Source of the DNA: Poindextera sp963719975
GTDB taxonomy: Bacteria > Pseudomonadota > Alphaproteobacteria > Caulobacterales > Caulobacteraceae
Length of the DNA: 64,000 nt
Assembly: GCA_963719975.1 (NCBI GenBank)
Contig: CAVRED010000007.1
Location: forward strand, 372,001-436,000
Direction of reading: 5' to 3'
A program made the position numbers and the translations under genes. The notes below the pieces were generated by a model. That model was not told where the DNA came from. It was given only the letters and a program-made list of their open reading frames with translations, and ran no database searches. Positions 35,206 through 43,719 of this stretch are shown here, in pieces. Position 1 is the first letter of the stretch; each line of letters opens with the position of its first letter.

Positions 35206-35239
35206 GATAGTTGCGATATGCGTGAAATATTTCACTATC
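35206..35239. promoter_or_regulatory. Nested palindromes upstream of the VOC-arsR-SRPBCC operon
   Basis: A perfect 14-bp palindrome GTGAAATATTTCAC (35222-35235) lies inside a wider inverted repeat GATAGT-N22-ACTATC (35206-35239). TTGACG at 35199-35204 could be a -35. AT-rich symmetric sites with ATA/TAT flanks are typical of ArsR-family operators, and an ArsR gene is in this operon. Confidence 0.5.
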
Positions 35240-35261
35240 CATCAACAAGCGGAGCTGGGTC

Positions 35262-35729
35262 ATGCCCACCAGCATCACACCCGTCGTCTTCTACAGCGAT
35301 CCGATCGCCGCCATGCACTGGCTGGAAAAAGCGTTCGGGTTCGAGACGTCGATCCTGGTCACCGACAAGGAGGGCCGGGTGGGGCACGCCGAGATGAAGA
35401 TCGGCGAGGCAATCTTTGGCGTCGGCGGGGAGTGGGCTTCGCCCGAGCTGCTCGGCCCGGCGGCGATGAAGAGCCCTGCCTCGCTCGGCGGGGCGGGCAC
35501 GCAGTTCATCCGCGTCCATATGGCCGACGGTCTCGACCGCCACTTCGAGGCCGCGCGCAAGGCGGGCGCCCACATCACCCAGGAGCCGGCCGACCAGTTC
35601 TACGGCGAGCGCACCTATCGCGCGCTCGACTGCGAGGGCCACGTGTGGAACTTCGCGCAGACCGTCGCGGTGGTCTCGAACGCCGAGATGGAAGCGGCGA
35701 GCGGGCTCAGCATTCGCGAAAAGCTATAG
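35262..35729 (+). CDS. VOC-family (glyoxalase/bleomycin-resistance-like) protein
   Basis: A 155-residue vicinal-oxygen-chelate-fold protein with two beta-alpha-beta-beta-beta modules: TPVVFYSDPIAAMHWLEKAF...GFETSILVTDKEGRVGHAEM, and HMADGLDRHFEAARKAGAHI...ALDCEGHVWNFAQTV. This PhnB-like subgroup (YSDPxAAxxWLxxAFGF) often lies with ArsR and SRPBCC genes. Likely metal-binding residues are His in VGHAEM and the Glu/His in DCEGHVW. The substrate is unknown. First gene of the operon; the paralogue follows after 11 bases. Confidence 0.85.
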   Translation: MPTSITPVVFYSDPIAAMHWLEKAFGFETSILVTDKEGRVGHAEMKIGEAIFGVGGEWASPELLGPAAMKSPASLGGAGTQFIRVHMADGLDRHFEAARKAGAHITQEPADQFYGERTYRALDCEGHVWNFAQTVAVVSNAEMEAASGLSIREKL

Positions 35730-35740
35730 GAGAACCGACC

Positions 35741-36205
35741 ATGTCCGAGTTCAAACGGCCGTCGCTCACCTCCGGCGTCCACTACAAGGACCCGAAAGCG
35801 GCTCTGGAGTGGCTCGAGAAGGCCTTCGGCTTCGAGCCCATGATGGTGGTGGTCAACGATGACGGCACGATCGGCCACTCGGAGATGCGGTTTGGCGACG
35901 GCATGATCTATGTCGGAAGTGAGTGGGATGCCGACCACGTGAGTCCGGCCTCGCTCGGCGGCAAGAACACCCAGTCGCTGCACCTGCAGGTCGAGAGCGG
36001 CCTCGACGAACTGTTCGAGCGCGCGAAGCGGGCAGGGGCCAAGGTCCTGCGCGAGCCGGCCGACCAGTTCTATGGCGACCGCAGCGCCATGGTCGCCGAT
36101 CCGGAGGGCCACGTGTGGAGCTTCGGCCAGACCATCAAGGAGATGTCCTTCGACGAGATGGCCAAGGCCGGCGGCGGCCAGATGGACATTCGCGAGCGGC
36201 TCTAG
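35741..36205 (+). CDS. VOC-family (glyoxalase-like) protein, paralogue of the preceding gene
   Basis: A 154-residue VOC protein with the same plan as its neighbour: SGVHYKDPKAALEWLEKAFG, GTIGHSEMRFGDGMIYVGSE and EPADQFYGDRSAMVADPEGH, then VWSFGQTIKEMS. Shared blocks (EPADQFYG, EGHVW, IRE-L end) show that the pair arose by tandem duplication. Start ATG 35741 with AGGAG upstream. Cytoplasmic; substrate unknown. The next gene starts after three bases. Confidence 0.85.
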   Translation: MSEFKRPSLTSGVHYKDPKAALEWLEKAFGFEPMMVVVNDDGTIGHSEMRFGDGMIYVGSEWDADHVSPASLGGKNTQSLHLQVESGLDELFERAKRAGAKVLREPADQFYGDRSAMVADPEGHVWSFGQTIKEMSFDEMAKAGGGQMDIRERL

Positions 36206-36208
36206 CGG

Positions 36209-36595
36209 ATGGCCAAGTCGAACGCCAAGGCCGTCGAGAACGCCCTGATCGCCTACGCAAGCACCTTCCCGCAGGCGTGGGAGGATCATCCCTGGGAGCA
36301 CACGGTGCTGAAGGTGGGCAAGAAGGTCTTCGTCTTCTTCGGCGGCGCCGCCGGGCCGCCGGACGAACTCTCGATGACGGTCAAGCTGCCGGTGTCCTAC
36401 GAGATGGCCCTGACCCTGCCCTACGTCTCGCCGGCTGGTCACGGCCTCTGGAAGGGCGGCTGGGCGAACGTGCGCCAGGGCGACGGCGAGGAGATCGACG
36501 TCAATACGCTCAAGGCGTGGATCGTGCAGAGCTACCGCGCGGTCGCATCGAAGAAGCTGGTCAAGCTGTATGACACGGAGAGCACATCAGCATGA
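36209..36595 (+). CDS. MmcQ/YjbR-family (CyaY-like fold) protein
   Basis: A 128-residue protein with the YjbR/MmcQ (DUF419) pattern: a start helix AVENALIAYASTFPQAWEDH, then HPWEHTVLKVGKKVFVFFGG, VKLPVSYEMALTLPYVSPAG and HGLWKGGWANVRQGDGEEID, ending in a helix LKAWIVQSYRAVASKKL. The family has a double-wing DNA-binding-like/CyaY-like fold but no established biochemical role. It is part of the VOC-ArsR-SRPBCC operon, 67 bases before arsR. Confidence 0.82.
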   Translation: MAKSNAKAVENALIAYASTFPQAWEDHPWEHTVLKVGKKVFVFFGGAAGPPDELSMTVKLPVSYEMALTLPYVSPAGHGLWKGGWANVRQGDGEEIDVNTLKAWIVQSYRAVASKKLVKLYDTESTSA

Positions 36596-36662
36596 TCGCC
36601 TATGAGCTTGAAAAGACGTACCTTCCGTTGGACGGAACTGTTACGCGGCGCAAGCCAGTCGC

Positions 36663-36987
36663 ATGAGGGCGGCCGCGCTCGACTCCACGCTGGCGGCGCT
36701 CGCCGATCCGCACCGGCGGCGCGTGATCGAGCTTCTGCGCGTGCAGCCGCGACCGGCGGGCGAGCTTGCGCGCGAGGCCGGCCTCGCGCCGGCGGCGATG
36801 AGCCGCCACCTGCGGGCGCTCAAGGCGAGCGGGCTGGTCGAGGACTCCCCACCCGGCGTTCGACGCCCGCGTGCGGGTCTATGCGCTCAGGCCGGGCCCT
36901 ATGGGCGAGCTCAAGGCCTGGCTCGAGGAAACCGAGCGGCTGTGGAGCGAACAGCTGGCGGCGTTCAAGGCCCATGTCGAGCGATGA
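36663..36987 (+). CDS. ArsR-family regulator, frameshifted in this sequence
   Basis: A winged-helix ArsR-type regulator of about 107 residues: MRAAALDSTLAALADPHRRR, VIELLRVQPRPAGELAREAG and LAPAAMSRHLRALKASGLVE (recognition helix MSRHLRALK). After CCCC at 36847-36850 an extra C shifts the frame; the next frame gives FDARVRVYALRPGPMGELKA and WLEETERLWSEQLAAFKAHV. The span of 325 bases is 3n+1. There are no metal-binding Cys, so it belongs to the ArsR group paired with SRPBCC (AHSA1) proteins, which usually represses its own operon. The ATG of the next small frame overlaps its stop. Confidence 0.8.
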
Positions 36988-37073
36988 GCCCGGCGCTGCA
37001 GATGCTGGTCGCCCTGGCTTACGCCTGGCGCCGCAGCCTCGCGGCCTTCAAGGACAGGGTGGAGCGAGGATGA
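36984..37073 (+). CDS. Possible 29-codon frame resembling the arsR 3' end
   Basis: This small frame is ATGA-coupled to arsR at its start and to the SRPBCC gene at its end. It reads MSPALQMLVALAYAWRRSLA followed by AFKDRVERG. The last ten residues resemble the ArsR C-terminus (LAAFKAHVER), so it may be a remnant of a tandem duplication of the arsR tail rather than a functional peptide. No family is known for it. Confidence 0.25.
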   Translation: MSPALQMLVALAYAWRRSLAAFKDRVERG

Positions 37074-37552
37074 GCGGCTCGAAGGTCATCGTCGCCATCC
37101 GCGTCAAGGCGTCGCCCGAGCGGGCGTTTCAGGTCTTCGTGGGGGAGATCGGCGCCTGGTGGCGGCCCAACATGCTTTTCCGCTTCACGCCGCGCGATCC
37201 CGGCGCGATGGCGTTCGAGCCCGGGCCTGGCGGGCGCCTGATCGAGACGCGGGCCGGCGGCAAGGTGTTCGAAGTGGGCAAGATCCGCGCGTGGGAGCCG
37301 CCCGACCGCATCGTCTTCGGGTTCCGCCAGGCGACCTTCACGCCCGACCAGGACACCGAGGTCGAGGCGCGCTTCGAGGCCGTCGGCGACGGCGAGACCC
37401 GCGTCACCATCAGCCACACCGGCTGGGATTCGATTCCCGCGGCGCACGTCGCCCGCCACGGCTTCCCGAACCAGATCCTGCTGACACGCCTGGGCGAATG
37501 GTGGCGTTTGCTGCTTTCGGCCTACAAGGAGGAGCAGGTCGAACGGGGATGA
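37070..37552 (+). CDS. SRPBCC (AHSA1/START-like) domain protein
   Basis: A 160-residue SRPBCC-fold protein: SGSKVIVAIRVKASPERAFQ, VFVGEIGAWWRPNMLFRF, GGRLIETRAGGKVFEVGKI, then AWEPPDRIVFGFRQATF and TRVTISHTGWDSI, with a long C-terminal helix TRLGEWWRLLLSAYKEEQ. SRPBCC proteins have a deep hydrophobic pocket and are regularly encoded next to ArsR regulators. Start ATG 37070 overlaps the preceding small frame; the stop overlaps the ATG of the MFS gene at 37549. Ligand unknown. Confidence 0.87.
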   Translation: MSGSKVIVAIRVKASPERAFQVFVGEIGAWWRPNMLFRFTPRDPGAMAFEPGPGGRLIETRAGGKVFEVGKIRAWEPPDRIVFGFRQATFTPDQDTEVEARFEAVGDGETRVTISHTGWDSIPAAHVARHGFPNQILLTRLGEWWRLLLSAYKEEQVERG

Positions 37553-38860
37553 GCGTGGGCGAGGACGCAGGCGGACAGAGTCGGCGCCGCCGGGCAGCCC
37601 CGCCCGCGCCGCCGCGCGGCCTTCGGGTTCATCTACGCGACGGCCGTGATGAACAACCTCTCGTTCGGGCTGATGATCCCGGTTCTGCCGAACCTGATCC
37701 GCTCGTTCTTCGGTGCGACCAACGCCGCTTCCACCGCTTCGGCGGCCGACTGGCAGTTCGTGTTCGGTGTGACCTGGGGCGCGATGCAGTTCTTCTCGGG
37801 CCCGGTTCTGGGCATGTTGTCCGATCGTTTCGGGCGCCGGCCGGTGTTGCTGATCTCGATCCTCGGCCTGTCGCTCGACTTCCTGGTCATGGCGTTCGCG
37901 CCGACGCTGGTGTGGCTGCTGCTCGGGCGGGTCGTCAACGGCGCCACGGCAGCGAGCTTCTCGACCTGCAACGCCTATGTCGCCGACATCTCAAAGCCGG
38001 AGGATCGCGCCCGCAACTTCGGTTGGATGAGCTCGGCGTTCAGCGTGGGCTTCCTGTTCGGTCCCGTCGCCGGCGGGGTGCTTGCAAGCCACGCGCTGCA
38101 TCTGGGCGGAATGACGATCGCCGGCCTGCGCGTCCCGTTCCTGGTCGCGGCGATCATCTGCGCCATCAACTGGGTCTATGGCCTCCTCGTCCTGCCCGAG
38201 TCGCTGGCGCCCGAACGGCGCATCGTCCGCTTCGAGTGGCGACGCGCCAATCCGATGGCCAGCTTGATGCTGCTGCGCGCCCACCGGGACCTTCTGCCGC
38301 TCGCCGGCGTCAACTTCCTGTTCCAGCTTTCCCAGCAGGTGCTGCCGAACGTCTTCGTGCTCTACACAACGCTCCGCTACGGCTGGTCGCAGAGCTTTCT
38401 CGGGGTCACCTTCCTCATCACCGGCTTGCTCGGCGTCCTGGTGCAGGCCTTCGCAGTCGGGCCTATCGTGCGCCGGATCGGCGAGCGCGGGGCCGTCATC
38501 GCCGGCGCGGTCGCTGGCATCACCGGCTTCGCCATCTTCGCCTTCGCCCCAACCGGCGTGCTGTACTTCGTCGGCATGCCGATCTTCGCCTTCCAGGGGC
38601 TGATGCAGCCCGGCATCCAGGGCTTGATGACCCAGCATGTCACGCCGATGGAGCAGGGGCGGCTGCAGGGCGCGAACCAGTCCACGGGCGGCATCGCGTC
38701 CATCGTCGGTCCGGCCATCTTCCCTCTGAGCTTCGCGTTCGCGCTGCGCGACTGGCCGGCCATGCCCGGGTTGCCGATCCTGATCGCCGCAGGGCTGCTC
38801 ACGTTCGGTCTGCTGCTGGCGCTGCGCTCGGCAAGGCCCGTGCGAGCAGTGTCCGCCTAA
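37549..38860 (+). CDS. MFS transporter (TetA-like, TCR group), N-terminal frameshift
   Basis: A 12-helix major-facilitator drug-export-type protein of about 436 residues. The ATG at 37549 (overlapping the SRPBCC stop) opens MSVGEDAGGQSRRRRAAPPA. One extra base around 37608-37620 is needed to join it to AAFGFIYATAVMNNLSFGLM; the span is 3n+1 and the sister gene at 40325 has the same layout (PPRRKRPAALGFIYAAILMN). Motif A is GMLSDRFGRRPVLLIS; the TetA-like MEQGRLQGANQSTGG is near the C-terminus. First of three tandem paralogues. Substrate unknown; similarity to TetA alone does not show tetracycline export. Confidence 0.82.
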
Positions 38861-38954
38861 CGCGGGCGCCCCCCGGATCCTCGAAAAAGGCAAGACACGC
38901 GGCCGCGCGTGGGACAACCTCGGGTTCGCAGCGTTCGGGGGACGCCACCCATCC

Positions 38955-40238
38955 ATGGCCAGGACCACAGAGCCCGCCGCCGACGTCGGCCAGACGGACG
39001 CAGACCAGCCCGTCCGGCTCACGCGCATGCGGCTGGTGTTCGTGCTGGCGGTGGTGCTGCTCAACACCACCTCGCTCGGAATCGTCGCGCCGGTCCTGCC
39101 GATCCTGGTCAAGCAGCTCGCCCACGGGAACGCGGTGGCCGCGGCCGAGGCGATCGGGCTCTTCACGGCCGCCTGGGCGGCGATGCAGCTCATCTTCGCA
39201 CCGGTGCTCGGTGTGCTCTCCGACCGCTTTGGGCGAAGGCCGGTCGCGCTCCTCTCGCTGGTCGAGCTCTCCATCGACTACGTCGTCATGGCGCTGGCGC
39301 CCGTGCTGAGCTGGCTCTTCATCGGTCGGCTGCTCTCGGGCATGGCCGCGGCCGGGCGGGCGGCGATGTTCGCGTATGTCGCCGATGTCGCAGCGCCCGA
39401 GGAGCGCACCCGCTACTTCGCCCTGCTCGCGGCCGCCGGCGGGATCGGCACCGTGCTGGGTCCCGGCCTCGGCGGCATCCTCGGCGAAATCAGCCCGCGC
39501 GCCCCATTCTGGGCCGCCGCCGGGGTCGGCTTCGTGAACGCCGCCTACGGCTTTTTCGTGCTCAAGGAGTCGCTGCCCAAGTCCAAGCGCATCCCCTTCA
39601 CCTGGCTGCGCGCCAACCCGTTCCACGCGCTGTGGATCCTGTTTGAGGGCAAGGGCCTGCTAGGCCTGGCGGTGATCATGTTCCTCGCCAACGTTGGAAT
39701 GTCCGCCTTTTCAAGCATCTACGTCCTCTACGTGAACTACCGCTACCATTGGGGCGCAGGACTCGCTGGCCTGGTGCTGATGGCCTACGCGGCGACCAAC
39801 ATCCTCGTGCAGGGCGTGCTCGCCGCCCCGGTCGCCAAGCGGCTCGGCGAGAAGGGCGCGATCGTGCTGGCCTTCCTGTTCGGGGTCGCGGGCCTGGCGC
39901 TGATCGGGCTCGCCTCCTGGCCGCCGATGCTCTGGGTCGGCGTGATCTGCATCGCGCCGGTCAACATCGGCATCGCCGCCATCCAGTCGCTGCGCTCGCA
40001 ACTGGTCGAGCCCAGCGAGCAGGGCCGGCTGCAGGGCGCCATGATCAGCCTCGCCGGCCTCGCCGGCATCGTCGGCCCCGTCGTCTTCGCCGAGCTCTTC
40101 GCCTGGTCGGTCGCGCCGGGCCGCGGCCTCGCCGCCTCGGGGATCTCCATGCTCGCCGGCGCCGCCGTCTTCGCCGCCGCCATCGCGCTCACCCTCGCCG
40201 TCGTGAAGCGTCCAGCCGCCCAGGTTGCCAAGGTTTAA
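38955..40238 (+). CDS. MFS transporter (TetA-like), second of three tandem copies
   Basis: A 427-residue, 12-helix MFS protein. It has a soluble N-terminus (MARTTEPAADVGQTDADQ), helix 1 LVFVLAVVLLNTTSLGIVAP, motif A GVLSDRFGRRPVALLSLVEL, motif C-like GTVLGPGLGGILGE and the TetA-family SEQGRLQGAMISLAGLAGIV. It is 94 bases after the first copy. Probably a proton-driven exporter in the inner membrane. Strong resemblance to both neighbours implies tandem duplication and divergence. Confidence 0.88.
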   Translation: MARTTEPAADVGQTDADQPVRLTRMRLVFVLAVVLLNTTSLGIVAPVLPILVKQLAHGNAVAAAEAIGLFTAAWAAMQLIFAPVLGVLSDRFGRRPVALLSLVELSIDYVVMALAPVLSWLFIGRLLSGMAAAGRAAMFAYVADVAAPEERTRYFALLAAAGGIGTVLGPGLGGILGEISPRAPFWAAAGVGFVNAAYGFFVLKESLPKSKRIPFTWLRANPFHALWILFEGKGLLGLAVIMFLANVGMSAFSSIYVLYVNYRYHWGAGLAGLVLMAYAATNILVQGVLAAPVAKRLGEKGAIVLAFLFGVAGLALIGLASWPPMLWVGVICIAPVNIGIAAIQSLRSQLVEPSEQGRLQGAMISLAGLAGIVGPVVFAELFAWSVAPGRGLAASGISMLAGAAVFAAAIALTLAVVKRPAAQVAKV

Positions 40239-40324
40239 TGGCCGGGCCGGTTCAGCGGCGGCCCGATAGCTGTTAAGCCGGCGCGGCCAGCGCGAATCCG
40301 CCGAGACGAGAGGGAAGAGGGGAC

Positions 40325-41629
40325 GTGACCAGCGTCGCGCCTTCGAGCGATCTTACGCCGCCGCGGCGCAAGCGGCCGGCGGCGCTCGGCTTCATCTACG
40401 CCGCCATCCTCATGAACACGATGTCGATGGGCGTGATCATCCCGGTCTTCCCCACGCTGGTGAAGCTGTTGTCGGGACAGGGCGACGCCGGCGGGGCCCG
40501 CATCATGGGGTACTTCGCGGCCGCCTGGTCGTTGATGAACCTCATCTTCGCGCCGATTTTCGGAAATCTCTCCGATCGTTATGGCCGTCGGCCCGTCCTG
40601 CTCGTCTCCATGTTCGGGCTGGCAATCGACTATGTGATCATGGCGCTCGCGCCGTCGATCGCGGTGCTGTTCATCGGGCGGGTGATCAGCGGGATCACCG
40701 CGTCCAGTGGTGGCGCGGCCGGGGCCTACGTCGCGGACGTCTCGAGCGAAGACGAGCGGGCGCGCAACATCGGGCGGTTCCAGGCGGCGGCGAACGCCGG
40801 CATCCTGATCGGCCCGGCGCTCGGCGGCTTCGTCGGCATTCTCGACCCACGCGCACCGTTCTGGGTGGCCGCGGTGCTGGCCTTCGCCAACGGCATGTTC
40901 GGCCTCTTCGTCGTGCCGGAGTCCCTCGCGCATGACCGCCGCGCCCTGTTCAGCTGGCGGCGCGCCAACCCGATCGGCGCGATCGCGCTGTTGTTCAGCC
41001 GCCCTGGCCTGCTGGGCATGGCGCTGATCTTCTTCCTGCTCCAGTTCGCGAACTCGTCGTTCAACAATATCTTCCAGTTCTACACCCACTATCGGTTCAA
41101 CTGGGGCCCGCCGAACGTCGCGGTGCTGCTCATGGTCCTGAGCGGCGGCGGCATCGTGATCTCGAGCTTCGTCGCCGGCCCCGCCGCCGACAGGCTCAGC
41201 GAGCGCGGCGCTGTGTTGGCCGGCATCGGGCTCTCGGTCCTGTCCTACTTCGCCGTCGGGCTCGCCGGAACCGTCCCGCTGTTCTGGGCGGCGATCGTGC
41301 TCGTCGTGATCTCCGGGTTCGGCTTTCCCAGCCTTTTTTCGCTGCTGACCAAGCGCGTCGGCGTCGACCAGCAGGGGCAGCTACAGGGCGCGATGCAGAT
41401 CCTGTTCGGCCTGACCGGACTGGTCGGCCCGATCACCTTCACCAGCCTGTTCGCCTGGGCGATCGGGCCGGGCAAGGCCCTGGGCTTGCCGGGCCTGCCC
41501 ATCATAGTCGGCGGCGTCCTGACATTCTGCGCCTTCCTGATGGCGGTTGTGTACGCGCGGCCTTTGCGAGGTGCGGTCAGCGTGGATGACGCGGCCGCCG
41601 GCCCAAGGCCGATCTTCTCCAGCCACTAG
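40325..41629 (+). CDS. MFS transporter (TetA-like), third of three tandem copies
   Basis: A 434-residue MFS exporter-type protein. Start GTG 40325. Helix 1 FIYAAILMNTMSMGVIIPVF, motif A GNLSDRYGRRPVLLVSMFGL, motif C-like AGILIGPALGGFVGI and the QQGQLQGAMQILFGLTGLVG segment are conserved. A cytoplasmic tail ends AAAGPRPIFSSH. It closes the array of three tandem MFS genes behind the ArsR operon; 86 bases separate it from copy two, so an own promoter is possible. Confidence 0.88.
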   Translation: MTSVAPSSDLTPPRRKRPAALGFIYAAILMNTMSMGVIIPVFPTLVKLLSGQGDAGGARIMGYFAAAWSLMNLIFAPIFGNLSDRYGRRPVLLVSMFGLAIDYVIMALAPSIAVLFIGRVISGITASSGGAAGAYVADVSSEDERARNIGRFQAAANAGILIGPALGGFVGILDPRAPFWVAAVLAFANGMFGLFVVPESLAHDRRALFSWRRANPIGAIALLFSRPGLLGMALIFFLLQFANSSFNNIFQFYTHYRFNWGPPNVAVLLMVLSGGGIVISSFVAGPAADRLSERGAVLAGIGLSVLSYFAVGLAGTVPLFWAAIVLVVISGFGFPSLFSLLTKRVGVDQQGQLQGAMQILFGLTGLVGPITFTSLFAWAIGPGKALGLPGLPIIVGGVLTFCAFLMAVVYARPLRGAVSVDDAAAGPRPIFSSH

Positions 41630-41692
41630 CGCGCCGAGCGGCCGTCATCATTGCGCCCGAAAGCTCCGCTGAATAGGACGGCGCGGAAAGCC

Positions 41693-43078
41693 ATGCGCGG
41701 AGACATTCACGTGTCGCGACGACCCCTACTGATCCCCCTGACGCTCCTTGTGCTCGTGCTCGGCGGCGCGGCCGCCGCCCAGGAGGTCCCGACCAGCGCC
41801 GGACAGATCAACCTCTCGTTCGCGCCGGTGGTCAGGCGCGCCGGCCCGGCGGTGGTCAACGTCTACGCGCGGGTGATGCGCCAAAGCGTCAACCCCTTCT
41901 TCCAGATGTTCGGCCCGCCGCAGGCCGCCAAGTCGCTCGGCTCGGGCGTGATCGTCCGCGCCGATGGGGTCATCGTCACCAACAACCACGTCATCGCCGG
42001 CGGCGACGACATCATGGTTGCGCTCGGCGACCGCCGCGAGTTCCCGGCAAAGGTGCTCTACGCCGATCCGAAGGTGGACGTGGCGGTGCTGAAGATCGAC
42101 ACCGGCGGCGAGAGCTTGCCGGTCATGCCGCTCGCGACCGGCGACCAGGCGCAGGTCGGCGACCTGGTGCTGGCCATCGGAGATCCTTTCGGGATCGGCC
42201 AGACCGTGACCAACGGCATCGTCTCGGCGCTGGCGCGCTCGAACGTCGGGCTGACCGACGTCTCGTACTTCATCCAGACCGACGCGGCGATCAATCCGGG
42301 CAACTCCGGCGGCGCGCTGGTGAACATGGCCGGCGAGATGATCGGGATGAACACCGCCATCCTCTCCGGCTCGGGCACCTCGTCGGGCGTTGGCTTCGCT
42401 ATTCCGGCCCCGCTCGTGCGCCACGTGGTGCAGGAGGCGCTGGCCGGCGGGGTGGTCCAGCGGCCGTGGATCGGCGTGAAGACGCAAGGCGTGACAGCCG
42501 AAATCGCCCGCTCGATGGGAATGGACCGGCCGGAGGGCGCGCTCGTCACCGACGTCTGGCCGGGCGGCCCGGGCGAGCAGGCCGGGATCAAGACCGGCGA
42601 CCTCATCCTGGCGGTCGACGGCCATGCGATCGACGACGACTCGGCGCTGAACTACCGCATCGCCACCCACGATCTCGGAGACGAGGTCGCGCTGACCCTG
42701 CGCCGCGCCAAGGGCGCCGACCAGACGGCCGACGTGCGGCTCGCGGCCATCCCGGCCGAGCCTGCGCGCGACGAGCAGACGATCGCCGGCCGCAACCCGC
42801 TCGAAGGCGCGACGGTGGTGAACCTCTCGCCCGCCGTCGCCGACCAGCTCGGCCTGGACCCGTTCGCCGCGACCCACGGGGTGATGATCACCAAGATCGC
42901 CGGCGGGCTCGCCGCCAACGTCGGCCTGCGCCCCGGCGACCTCCTGCGCGAGGTCAATGGGCACACGCTGACGACGGTGAGCGACCTTAAGGCCGCGCTG
43001 ACCGAGCAGGGCACGGGCGTCTGGAGCCTGGTCATCGTCCGCGAAGGCCAGGTCATCACCGCTCAGTTCCGCATCTGA
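41693..43078 (+). CDS. DegP/HtrA-family periplasmic serine protease with two PDZ domains
   Basis: A 461-residue exported trypsin-like protease of the HtrA/DegQ type, acting in periplasmic protein quality control. The signal peptide is PLLIPLTLLVLVLGGAAAAQ. The catalytic triad is visible: His in TNNHVIAGG, Asp in DPKVDVAVLKID, Ser in NPGNSGGALVNM. Two PDZ domains follow, with KTGDLILAVDGHAIDDDSAL and RPGDLLREVNGHTLTTVSDL as their core loops. ATG 41693 is chosen over an upstream TTG; GTG 41711 is also possible. It stands as a single gene. A Q-linker like that of DegP is not seen, so DegQ-like is closer. Confidence 0.92.
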   Translation: MRGDIHVSRRPLLIPLTLLVLVLGGAAAAQEVPTSAGQINLSFAPVVRRAGPAVVNVYARVMRQSVNPFFQMFGPPQAAKSLGSGVIVRADGVIVTNNHVIAGGDDIMVALGDRREFPAKVLYADPKVDVAVLKIDTGGESLPVMPLATGDQAQVGDLVLAIGDPFGIGQTVTNGIVSALARSNVGLTDVSYFIQTDAAINPGNSGGALVNMAGEMIGMNTAILSGSGTSSGVGFAIPAPLVRHVVQEALAGGVVQRPWIGVKTQGVTAEIARSMGMDRPEGALVTDVWPGGPGEQAGIKTGDLILAVDGHAIDDDSALNYRIATHDLGDEVALTLRRAKGADQTADVRLAAIPAEPARDEQTIAGRNPLEGATVVNLSPAVADQLGLDPFAATHGVMITKIAGGLAANVGLRPGDLLREVNGHTLTTVSDLKAALTEQGTGVWSLVIVREGQVITAQFRI

Positions 43079-43099
43079 ATCGTCGGCGCATTCTCTCAA

Positions 43100-43198
43100 C
43101 CGTCATCCTCCGCCGGAGCGAAGCGGAGTGCGGGGGACCCATGAACACTCACGGTCGACGGTGATCATGGGTGGCCCGAACAAGTCGGGCCATGACGG
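43100..43198. repeat. Dispersed palindromic element B, copy 1
   Basis: Starts CCGTCAT and ends ATGACGG, with an internal hairpin TGGCCCGA-ACAAG-TCGGGCCA. The second copy is in opposite orientation at 58521-58622; the core from GGGGGACCCATGAACAC to the end is nearly identical in both. It lies between htrA and the lipoprotein gene; frames through it (MARTSRAMTV) are not genes. Confidence 0.85.
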
Positions 43199-43242
43199 TG
43201 TGGAAATACGCGTTAAGCTCTGTTGGCCAGGGAGATTCTGCC

Positions 43243-43719
43243 ATGCGCACTCGATCGATCGCCGCCTTGTTGGCCGTTTCGGCCCTTGCCTTGGCCGCCT
43301 GTGGGCCGAGCGGCTCGGGGGCGGCGTCGAGTGCGAGCGCCAGCGGCAACCAGGCCGCCGCGTCGCCGGCGGCTGCGCCCGCGCCGGCGACGCAGCCCGC
43401 CGCCGCGACCAGTGGTCCGCCGACGGCGGTCGGGCAGTGCGTGCAGACGAGCGTGCATGACGTCGGGACCCGGCTCGAGAACACGCCCGGCTCGGGCAGC
43501 GCCATCAGCTACGCCGACGGCGTCAGCCAGGTCTCCTACGACCAGGTGCCGGGCATCGACGCCTCGCAGGCGGGCGATGCGGTCAAGCTGTGCCTGACCT
43601 CGCTGCCGCAGAACTGTCCGCCCGGCGATGATCGCGGCAAGACCTACACGGCCACGAACCTTCGCACCGGCCAGACCTGGACCGAAGCCGACTCAGAGCA
43701 CATGTGCGGCGGCGCCTAG
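43243..43719 (+). CDS. Hypothetical lipoprotein
   Basis: A 158-residue predicted lipoprotein: signal MRTRSIAALLAVSALALAAC with lipobox LAAC (Cys20), an Ala/Ser/Pro-rich linker (about 25-65), then a compact domain with four Cys: AVGQCVQTSVHDVGTRLENT, GDAVKLCLTSLPQNCPPGDD and SEHMCGGA. The domain contains GVSQVSYDQVPGI and GKTYTATNLRTGQTWTEADS. Disulfides are plausible in the periplasm. I do not recognise the family. Start ATG 43243 has a GGGAG ribosome site; a longer frame from 43171 only reads through repeat element B. Confidence 0.7.
   Translation: MRTRSIAALLAVSALALAACGPSGSGAASSASASGNQAAASPAAAPAPATQPAAATSGPPTAVGQCVQTSVHDVGTRLENTPGSGSAISYADGVSQVSYDQVPGIDASQAGDAVKLCLTSLPQNCPPGDDRGKTYTATNLRTGQTWTEADSEHMCGGA

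Noticed and set aside
43171..43242. N-terminal extension of the lipoprotein gene (MARTSRAMTV...)
   Set aside because: This part is dispersed element B; the signal peptide and ribosome site support the start at 43243.
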